A stretch of DNA of 64,000 bases from Sipunculus nudus (lineage: Eukaryota; Annelida; Sipuncula; Golfingiida; Sipunculidae): NCBI GenBank assembly GCA_026874595.1, contig CM049318.1, positions 33,995,956-34,059,955 of the forward strand, written 5' to 3'. The notes under the pieces are model-generated. The model was not told where the DNA came from and did not search any database. It saw nothing but the letters and a program-made list of their open reading frames with translations. Made by a program: the position numbers and the translations under genes. Below are positions 56,490 through 64,000 of this stretch, in pieces (position 1 is the first letter of the stretch; each line of letters starts with the position of its first letter).

Positions 56490-59400
56490 TGAAACCTGGT
56501 GTCCTTGACCAGGATCTTCAAGGTCAAATTGGCTGAATTATAGTTATTGTCTTGTAAACATGTTAACTTTTGAAGGGCTGCATATTTTCTTCCAAAATTT
56601 TAAAAATTTCATCATTGTTCCAACCAAAATCTCAGAGGAGTTCTAAACCTTGTGACCTTGACCTTAATCTTCAAGGTCAAATCTGCCAAAATGTAGAGTT
56701 TTTGTGAACCCCATTACTTTTGAATATTTCACATTTTGTCCTCAAATTTGACACACCAGTTTTTTTCTGCCAATATCTCATCAGAGTTTAAAAAGTGGTG
56801 ACCTTCACCATCAGGGTCAACTCTGCTGAAATCTAGAATCATTGTTTTGAGATAGTGCATATTTTACCCATAATGTTTTGGGATCGCTCACAGGGGGAGA
56901 CGTATATCTGTTTTTGCGCTGCAAAATACAGCCATTTTAGTTTTAAAGATCTTCAATGGTAAAAACTGCTGATAAAGGCTGTTGATAAGGTCTTTTTAAC
57001 AGTACCATTAGGTACCCTAGTCTTTAGCGACAAAGACAACACCACTGCTGGTCAAACAATATGTTTGTAAGCAGTTTCTGAAGTGACTGACTGGTCTTAC
57101 TCTGGCATATCATGATCACATTTTACATATTGTTTTGTCTTTTTTTCAGCTTGGTTTGTATGGGAGGTGATGGTACAGCCAGTAACCTGATTAACCACTT
57201 ACTGAACAAGACTCAACAAACATTTGGTGCAGACCCTCGACCAGGATTCACACCTCGCAGACCAAGCCTTCCAGTTGGTATTATTCCAGTGGGTAAGTTA
57301 TGGAATTTTGTTTCCTCTAAGTTATTCTTATATTGCTCTTAACTTCAGACAAGCTGCTATTCCTACACCCCTATCAAGTACAATTCACATCAAAATTACT
57401 CTGAGAGAAATTTTACATAGTATAAGCAATAGCTTTTGAAAACCTTTTTGTGTTTATCTTGTGTAAGTTGAATTCTCCATATAAATTAACTTTAGCCTGG
57501 AGGCCTTGACAAAATTTAGTTAAACTATCACCAAGTAAATCCAGCTTGTGTTAAACATACCTCATGTGTGTCAAAGTTGTGATCACTACAGTCTGGCCAC
57601 AATGAGGATTTGCAGCTGTAGGCAAAGTTCATGCATTTACATTCCCTAGAATTAGTGGTGGGCCGATCATCAAGTTTTATCGAAAGTCAGTCGGTTTGCT
57701 GCCACTTTCAAGCGCTCAATTACCAAAGGCAACTATCAATTACATCATAATCATTATAATGAGTCTTTGTTCCCAAATAACTTTTGTATGTAACTGAGTT
57801 TACAATGGTAGATGCAAGAACGGAGGACGTAATAAACCCCTGTGAACTGGCAGGGAGCTGCAGAATTAGTGGGGAGTTTTGTAACGAGATGTACATTGTA
57901 CAATATTGGTGGGATGGCATTAAAATGCTCCATAAATTCTCCATGTCTATGAAGCAAGTAGATGTCTTAGATTGTGGTTTAATTCTTGATTATTATAAAT
58001 AATTAAATGAAACTTTTAAAAGCATATTTTACTAATAATAGGAAAATATAAAAAAGGCAAAAAACTTCTTTCTTAAGGTAGAATTACTAAGACATGCGGG
58101 CTTGGTTAAGAAAGTACAGTTTCACAGAAAACTGCATGTTTCTTTATATTTGCCTGAACAGATTATTGATCAATCATCAATCAGTTTGCTCAAACTGATG
58201 ATCGATTATGAAAAAGAAACTGACTCCCACCACTACCTAGAATTTTCCAAAAATCAGTGAGAAATGTGTTTCCTGCCTGGCCTCCACTCTCTGGGGGTAC
58301 ACTGCTGCTCGATACACCCAGCCAACACAGTATAATAAATATATTAATAAATAATCAACCAGCCTATCTTATTTGTTGGTGAATTCCTGTCAACTGGATA
58401 GATAAAGGATTGGGTGACATTTCATTTTATGTACAAGAAAAGATAAATACTATAATAACCTAAGTTATTTTACTGGTTTTGCTTTATTGTAGTAGACAAT
58501 AAGTCCTTATAGTTTAAATTTTTTCAGGTTTGTTTTTCATTTTTTCTTACAGGTTCGATAAACCAGATTGCGACCTCTGTAATGGGGACAGATGATGTAG
58601 TCACTGCCACACTGCACATCATTTTAGGTCAGTTTGATGAATATATATTTTCTGAGTATGCTCTTATGTTAATGTTTTTATCTCTCAGCAAATCCAGTTT
58701 TAAATATGTTAAATTTTAACCATGAATACCTGTCACTCTGTGTTTTATTCATGTTTCATCATACAGGAAAGCTATCTTTTGCAGATTAAGGTTTCTAGCA
58801 AAAATTCAGTGCCAGAGAAAGTTTGTGGCAATCATAATAAATGTAGATGAACCAGTGAATGTAACCATACAATGAAAATGATATGTTATTAATAAACCAT
58901 CATACTCTGTTTAATGCACATGGGTAGGAATTATCCAGAAGTCAAGTCTTGATATTTGAGTCAATCTCTGAGGTACTATTGGGATTTTACTGTTTTTAAC
59001 ATACCAGACCAGGGACTCTCCAACATCCAATGCCTTAACCACAAGGCTTTGTCCTGTTGTGTTCAGTCCTTTTTATTATATTGTTGGTAACACACTCTAA
59101 ATGTAGTCTACTTTCAAGTATGTTGTTTATCCTACAGGTCACTTCCAGTCAACTGATGTATGCAGTGTCTGGAAAGAGGACAGACTTGTGCACTGGGGAT
59201 TTAACTGTCACTATGGGTATTTTGGGAATGTCCTGACATACCGAAGTCGCTTCACTCAGTTTGGAGAGAAGGCTTTTGAGCTATCATTCATGAAAGCACT
59301 CACCAACTCCAAACTCAGGTAGAGAGTTTTCATAACAAATCTTGAGCTTCTTTGTTTAATGTATTAGTTTGTTTGTACTAAAACAAAGGAGACTTCAGTA

Positions 59401-62243
59401 CATCGCAGAGTATTTAATCTCAATTCAAACAATGTAAAGTGTCCATTAATGGGAGCCAAGTCATGTACACTTCAACAGTGAAGTCCTGCATTCTTATCAT
59501 TGAGAGAATGTGAAGCATTTGTAAATCACAAGTTTGCTGTTTAATATTGGAGTCCTTCATAGGGCTTGACACAAATTTTTAAAAGTACTTGCCAAGTCAG
59601 GCAAGTAACATCTGGTTTTTACTTGCCATACTCAAATCATTGATCTCACCAGAGAACACAGTGAGTTCTACATGGTTTTGTTGTTTGTTTGATAGCATAT
59701 TAGACAATTAACATATTCAAATGTTTGTCAATTATGTTTCAATGTAGTATTTGTACAGATAAATGTACAGGGTATTTAAGATTAACAGGTATTATAAATA
59801 TGACTTTCTCTAAGAAAGAAAAATGGAGATCAGATCAGAAGGTGACTGTAAAATCATGTGAAAATTCTGTGATCACACATCATAACAGCATTTATAATCA
59901 GCTTATACCCTGTTTGTTTATCATGTATGTGTGTTGTTATTGCAGACCTTATGAAGTAGACATCCAGTACATGCTGTCACCAGATGCTGCCAGCTCTAAC
60001 CCCATGGATGGCAAAGTCTGCACCAAAAGGTAACCACTTTATTACAGGTCATTCATGCCATAACATTCTCACTTAGCAGTTATACACTGCAGTCATCCCA
60101 GATCTCTTTAATTCTGACCACTTCTTTGTATAGCAAGAGTCTCTGGGTTTGACCACCAGGGTGGGCACAGAGCAAAGAAATGTAATCAGACCAATGAAAG
60201 CATGGTATCACATTATGCATCCAGCTCCAAATTTTAAATATGTGACACCCACTTTCATTTGTCTGATTCTTGGTCCTGTGCCAGAATAATTAATTTTGTG
60301 GACACAAAATCTGCTGATTTTATTGGAGGGAAACCTTTGCATTTTTAGCGAACCTGTGAGCTTATGCGATGGCGCGGCGGCGTACATGGCTGTCCGCCGT
60401 CCATGGCTGCAAGTCAGAAACCATCGGAGCTGGCAGCTCCAAATTACATGTAATAATTATTCACATGTGAAACTTGATGCCCTAGAGCTTATTTTTGGGT
60501 ATCTGCATTAATTTAGATTTGATAGAGAAAAAAACCTTAAAAACCTTTAAAAATCTTCTTCTCCAAAAATGTCCAGCCAAATTGTCCAATATTTCACAGA
60601 AATGTTCCCTGGAACAATATCTCTCAAGTTTGTTGGAATGGTTCCAGTTTGATGATTTTTGGGTGAGTAACAGGAGGTTGAACTTAGTCATCTGTCAAAA
60701 AAAAGCACACAAAAATGAAAATCTCAGAAACGGCTGGAGCTATCATCACCAAATCTTATGCCAATGTTTGTCATATCAGTCATATTTGAAATTGAGGTAT
60801 TGGTGGTGCCACCTACATTGATCTGTTTTTACAAGCGAAAATGTAATTTTAGATTCTTCTAGCTTATTCACCGTTTTATGATGAAACTGTTAAGCTGATT
60901 GGTTTAAACTTTACAAGAATTATTCTATGGTAGGGTTCTGCCAGTTTTATAAGAATGGATTAGGTAAATGCAGCTTTAAAAAAGCAGTGTAGCCAGTTGA
61001 AAAAGGCTTTCTGTGTTTGAAAACAGATTTGACAACATGCCCAGTTTCAGCAGCCAAGTCAAGAGGTCACTAAGTACAACCAGGTGCAGTCCAGACATCA
61101 CCATGGCAACTGACCTGGCTCTGTCTCATGTCTAGACACATCGTCTAGATGCAGAATGTCCTTATTAGAACTATTGGAACAATATCTTTCAACTGTTTGT
61201 AAAAACCTTGGTTTGCATTTTTAGCAAATCTGTGAGCTTATGCAATGTTGTGCCGTCTTCCGTCGTCTGTCGTGGGTCGTAGCTATCTCAAAAAAAGGCA
61301 GGAGCTGGCATCACCGAATTTTTTGCAAAAAATTTGTCATCTAAAAATTCTATTGGATTTTGCTTATTTCATGGCTAACTGCATTTTCTTAGATTTTATA
61401 TGGAAGAAGCTAAAAATCATTAAAAAATGTTCTTCTCCGAAACCATGCTGCCAAATTGTCCGTTCATCTGTCCAAATCTGGCAATAAAGAACATATCCAA
61501 AATATCCTTACTGATACATCCTAGTTTTAAATGTCCTAGTCCAAAACTTGCAAGTCTTACATGTCCATTTTGCTGAAATCATAATGACTAAGGTAGATAT
61601 GCAGCACATAAGAGGATCAATATTAAAATTTTAAAATAAACCTCAATTCATACTCCCAAAATTTTCACAGGTTCACATTAGGCCTGTACGCCTTGTATAA
61701 CTCAAGTTAATAAAGATGATTTTAGACAAGTGTAATCAAATATTATGGTCTCAATCAACTTGGTTTTGAAGCACCCAGATGAAAAGGTCTTGTGAGATGT
61801 TATCCAATAATTAGAACTCAAGTTTAAAGTGTTGAAAACTTGGAAAAGAAATACTTTTAGGACAAAGATGCCAGATTCATTTTGAATTAGGGTAACTTAA
61901 AATATAAACAGTTTAATAAATGATGTATTTAGACAATGTTGTATTCACAACTTTTCCAGGGAAGTTTTTTTTGTGTTTGTGTTTCCAACTTTAAATAATA
62001 TATGAAATGGTAGGATAATTTATGTACTAACAAATGTATAGTAAAGTGTAAATAATATGGAAAAAGAATAAATATCAGTCTACATTATGACCAGATGATA
62101 ATAAACATTTTCATTTCCTGATTTCAGCTGTTCAGTGTGTAAGCCAAACCAGGACAGGTTTGAAGACCCGGATGGGGCGTACACAGACGTGGTGGAGGTT
62201 CTGGACCCCCTGGACATGTCAAATAACAGCAGTCTCATGATAG
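49790..62243 (+). CDS. CERKL: Ceramide kinase / ceramide-kinase-like protein, nine exons, 3' partial
   Basis: The family carries an N-terminal PH-like domain and a diacylglycerol-kinase-type catalytic domain; CERK phosphorylates ceramide, while vertebrate CERKL has no demonstrated lipid-kinase activity. Exons are 49790-49985, 52210-52530, 52930-53058, 54224-54287, 57150-57292, 58553-58627, 59138-59318, 59946-60029 and 62128-62243, all phase-compatible, 436 codons. YSGIFQIDNKSYDVELFDD and YMKDIFAVRLKK match the CERKL-type PH region. The nucleotide-binding loop is VCMGGDGTASN. The usual PAGST(N/D) motif reads PVGSIN. A CxxxCxxC cluster (CTKSCSVC) is as in CERK. The missing end should carry ~110-120 residues. 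CERKL is preferred for the PH region; the cysteine motif leaves CERK possible. Confidence 0.85.
49986..52209. other. First intron of the CERK/CERKL-like gene, nothing recognised
   Basis: AT-rich with scattered short ORFs; I see no element termini, tandem array or conserved coding block. Confidence 0.5.
52210..52530 (+). CDS. CERKL: CERK/CERKL-like exon 2 (PH-like domain)
   Basis: A basic stretch (DPQKKKGRGILKRM) that could be a nuclear-localisation-type patch, then DMCIYMKDIFAVRLKKSK, GVCIGVEINTYERKDGNKL and CTRWTERIKEILKG. This matches the ELKDIFSVKLKR ... W..Q.KKIL pattern of the CERKL PH region. The donor is gtagct. Confidence 0.88.
52930..53058 (+). CDS. CERKL: CERK/CERKL-like exon 3
   Basis: Forty-two codons plus split ends, SRPRKLKVFLQAYAGKKNAR, YHYNMKVLPLFETAGVESSM. 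It corresponds to the RPK-L-(K/L)(V/I)(F/L)xNPxxGKK start of the catalytic domain. The usual N-P is replaced by Q-A. The donor is gtaagt. Confidence 0.88.
53059..54223. other. Intron, nothing recognised
   Basis: The 101-codon + strand ORF at 53581-53886 looks random in composition and has no family resemblance. Confidence 0.5.
54224..54287 (+). CDS. CERKL: CERK/CERKL-like exon 4
   Basis: Twenty codons plus split ends, MIQHNEHIKQEMAHLDLSEY then D. It corresponds to the (I/M)xx(H/Y)xxHA.xxL segment before the GGDG strand. It joins the next exon through a split TG|C codon. Confidence 0.82.
54288..56150. other. Intron, nothing recognised
   Basis: AT-rich. A near-duplicate pair of ~60 bases (TTCACATGTAAATTTATTCA versus TTCACATGTAAATTTTTAAC) at 54360-54440, and a related pair around 55490 and 55600. 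No gene. Confidence 0.5.
56200..56880. repeat. Degenerate tandem repeat rich in TGACCTTGACCTT
   Basis: Modules of AACTTTTGAAGGGCTGCAT, CATTTTGTCCTCAAATTT and GTGACCTTGACCTT..AAGGTCAAATCTGCC recur about every 150-180 bases. They are the reverse-complement sense of the AGGTCA words at 790-1240. It contains the 31-G run at 56457-56487. Confidence 0.75.
56457..56487. repeat. Homopolymer run of 31 G
   Basis: An uninterrupted G run on the + strand in AT-rich surroundings. Its length may be unreliable in any assembly. Confidence 0.9.
57150..57292 (+). CDS. CERKL: CERK/CERKL-like exon 5 (GGDG nucleotide-binding loop)
   Basis: CLVCMGGDGTASNLINHLLN, then a FGADPRPGFTPRRPSLPVGI insert and IPVG. VCxGGDGxxSE is the ATP-binding loop of lipid kinases; here the residue after S is N rather than E. 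The donor gtaagt splits a glycine codon. Confidence 0.93.
57653..58235. mobile_element. hAT-like MITE with exact 8-bp target duplication
   Basis: TAGTGGTGGGCCGATCATCA at the left and TGACTCCCACCACTA at the right form inverted termini. CCTAGAAT stands on both sides (57645-57652 and 58236-58243). The body is 583 bases with no transposase. Its right ~200 bases recur, reverse-complemented, at 62936-63117. Confidence 0.88.
58553..58627 (+). CDS. CERKL: CERK/CERKL-like exon 6
   Basis: GSINQIATSVMGTDDVVTAT then LHIILG. It matches PAGSTN..A.S..G..D..TA.LHI(I/V)(M/V)G, except that the threonine of GST is isoleucine. The donor gtcagt is less common. Confidence 0.92.
59138..59318 (+). CDS. CERKL: CERK/CERKL-like exon 7
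   Basis: HFQSTDVCSVWKEDRLVHWG, FNCHYGYFGNVLTYRSRF, with DVCS(V) and GYGFxG-type patterns as in the family. It ends KALTNSKLR. The donor is gtagag. Confidence 0.9.
59946..60029 (+). CDS. CERKL: CERK/CERKL-like exon 8
   Basis: PYEVDIQYMLSPDAASSNPM then DGKVCTK, matching the xYxGx(V/I)xFLP segment followed by the first cysteine of CxxxCxxC. The donor is gtaacc. Confidence 0.88.
60066..60290 (+). mobile_element. MITE with GCTGGCACAGGG termini, copy 3
   Basis: CCAGGGTGGGCACAGAGCAA ... ATGTAATCAGACC at ~60160 and TTTGTCTGATTCTTGG then TCCTGTGCCAG at ~60287. The left extension AGCAGTTATACACTGCAGTC is shared with 14880. A slightly diverged copy. Confidence 0.65.
60291..61700. repeat. Mosaic dispersed repeat, two overlapping truncated copies
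   Basis: Two starts (TTTGCATTTTTAGCGAACCT ~60338 and TTTGCATTTTTAGCAAATCT ~61212) each lead into CTGTGAGCTTATGC and CCGTCGTC motifs, then the TCTTCTTCTCC / GTCCAGCCAAATTGTCC series shared with 34540-35300. It ends at TTCACATTAGGCCTGTACGC ~61673. Confidence 0.7.
62128..62243 (+). CDS. CERKL: CERK/CERKL-like exon 9 (last in window)
   Basis: It begins CSVCKPNQDRFEDPDGAYTD, completing the CxxxCxxC cluster, and ends DPLDMSNNSSLMIG in phase 1 at gtcagt. The next expected block (FLxxN...CxxxPRGLxP) is not found before 64000. Confidence 0.86.
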
Positions 62244-62935
62244 GTCAGTCCTCACACAGGTTTAAACATGCTTTTATTTTTAAGTCAATCTAGAGAGTAC
62301 TCATAGAGTGCATACCTCCACCAATGTTATAGCCTTTATCTATATACAGATCAGCCAACAAATTTGATTGATCCGGCTCAGAATGTAAAGGGGAAAAAGG
62401 TATCTGATGGACATCAGTTTTGACCATCTTCATAATAATTTTTATACGGACATCAAATGATGGGAGTATAATGGTATACCCACCGTCCATCAGTCTGTTA
62501 ACTTTTAGTGTCGCCGCGATAACTTAAAGGGGCTTTGATGGATTTTCACGAAACTCACCATATCTACTTACCAACAGATTATTTCACCTGAGTTCGATTA
62601 TGGGCAACATCCATGCAAATTTAATAAGGTCTTTGGTCACTTGGCCATTTAGTGGTGTTGCCTCTATAACTTATGAAGAATGTAAAGGATTTTTTATAAA
62701 ACTCATCAGAAATGTTATTCAATAAAATATCTCACCTAAGATCAATTTCCAGCAAAATCCATGGATATTTAATGACGTCAGAGGTCACAACACTTTGCAG
62801 GCACCTTGGTGACTTACCAAAAATCCTATGTATAACTCATTATACATATTTATTAAAAGTTTCTTACCTGAATTACCTTCTCATAAAAATTCACACATTT
62901 TGAATGAGGTCAGATGTCACCAGATACACGACTAG
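62244..62935. other. Intron after the last visible CERK/CERKL exon
   Basis: Contains degenerate repeat text (TTTTAGTGTCGCCGCGATAA, ATCTCACCTAAGATC) but no coding block. Confidence 0.4.
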
Positions 62936-63117
62936 TGGTGGGAGTCAGTTTCATTTTCATAATCAATCATCGGTTTGGGCAAACCGATCGATGATCGATT
63001 TTTAATCAGTTCAGACAAATATAAAGAAATATGCAGTTATCTGTGAAACTGTACTCTCTTAACCCAGCCCGTATGTCTTTTAGTAGTTCTACCTTATGAA
63101 AAGAAGTTTTTGCCTTT
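62936..63117. mobile_element. Fragment of the TAGTGGTGGG hAT-like MITE
   Basis: TAGTGGTGGGAGTCAGTTTC ... TTCTACCTTATGAAAAGAAG matches the reverse complement of 58045-58235. Its other end is replaced by the repeat starting at 63118. Confidence 0.7.
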
Positions 63118-64000
63118 TTTTAGCTCAGCTGACTGAAAGTCATCTGAGCTATAGCGATCACTCTTTGTCCGTCGTCCGTCTGTCCGTCTGTCCGTCTGTC
63201 TGTCCGTTAACCAGGCACAAATCGTAACCGCTGAACCTAGAACCTTGTAACTTAGGATTCTGAGAGGTCCATGAAAAATCTCCTTGGAAACCAGAAATTA
63301 GGTCTCTGTTACCCATATCCTTCGAGCTATGGGGCCCCAAAGTACCCCCCAGAAAAGTTAAAAATTTCATACAAAAACTTCAATATCTCATTAACTACTT
63401 GACTGATGGTCATGACTTTTGGCATACATATTGATCATGAGATGTTCCATCACCTCCTGCAGACTGATGGCGCCACCTGTATTTTTCGATTTTTTACAAA
63501 TTTTTTTCTCTATTTTTGAGACCTTTAAAAATGTGAACATCTGTTAACAAGGCACAAATCGTAAAGCCTAGACCTAGAATCTTAATTCTTGATACACTGA
63601 GAGGTCCATGAAAAATCTCCTTGGAAACCAGAAATTAGGTCTCTGTTACCCATATTCTTTGAGCTATGGGGCCCCAAAGTACCCCCCAGAATAGTAAAAA
63701 ATTTCATACTAAAACTTCAATATCTCAATAACTACAACACTGATGGTCATGATTTTTGGCATACATATTGATCATGAGATGTTCCATAAGTTCCTGCAGA
63801 CTGGTGGCACCACCTGTATTTTTCGATTTTTTTACAATTTTTTCCTCTATTTTTGAGACGTTTAAAGATGCTGTCATCTTTTAACGTGGCACAAATCGTA
63901 ACCGCTGGACCTAGAATCTTCATTCTCAACACACTGAGAAACCTATTAAAAGTCTCCGTGGAAACCATAAATTAGATCTCTGTTACCAATATCCTTTGAG
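63118..64000. repeat. GTCCGTC-headed dispersed repeat with ~340-bp tandem units, running off the edge
   Basis: The head is AGCTCAGCTGACTGAAAGTC ... GCTATAGCGATC and a GTCCGTC/GTCTGTC run. Units starting GGCACAAATCGTAACCGC occur near 63213, 63550 and 63891. Each contains AAATCTCCTTGGAAACCAGA and GATGGYRCCACCTGTATTTT. The head is shared with 462-600. Confidence 0.85.

Overview
This is AT-rich animal nuclear DNA with two split genes on the + strand, both cut by a window edge. Signs of an invertebrate, most likely a bivalve mollusc: small exons with GT..AG introns, dispersed repeats built on AGGTCA and GTCCGTC, DIRS-like tyrosine-recombinase retrotransposons and many small inverted-repeat DNA elements. 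The bivalve assignment is inference; no species is claimed.

Gene 1 (360-42731) is the second-largest subunit of RNA polymerase I (POLR1B/RPA2). I place 29 coding exons whose reading phases join without conflict into 1,090 codons plus a stop; the first ~60-70 residues lie off the left edge. Gene 2 (49790 to beyond the right edge) is a ceramide kinase / ceramide-kinase-like protein (CERK/CERKL). Nine exons with compatible phases encode the PH-like domain and most of the lipid-kinase catalytic domain; the C-terminus is off the right edge.

Most of the window is intron and repeat. The POLR1B introns hold three copies of a DIRS-like element: copy 1 at 7792-13040, copy 2 at 26951-29505 and copy 3 at 29532-33107. 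They carry gag-like, reverse transcriptase/RNase H and tyrosine recombinase regions with inverted terminal repeats. Copies 2 and 3 sit head to tail. Directly after them come three head-to-tail ~250-bp non-autonomous relatives in the opposite orientation. A small imperfect palindrome (CATTC, nine bases, GAATG) stands at every junction and looks like a recombination site. All coding regions are damaged, but copy 3 keeps one long open frame through its recombinase.

The intron between 5297 and 6980 is unusual. Its 5' splice site, with the end of the upstream exon, has been tandemly amplified about 18 times downstream of the real donor. Its 3' splice site, with the start of the next exon, has been amplified four times at an exact 55-bp period upstream of the real acceptor.

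Other content: a ~155-bp satellite with dimeric higher-order structure just past the POLR1B poly(A) signal; an intronic ~35-bp minisatellite; several MITE families (hAT-like with an exact 8-bp target duplication, piggyBac-like with TTAA, TA-flanked types); likely tRNA-derived SINEs; and mosaic dispersed repeats at both window ends. Introns and gaps with no entry of their own were read and showed nothing I can name.
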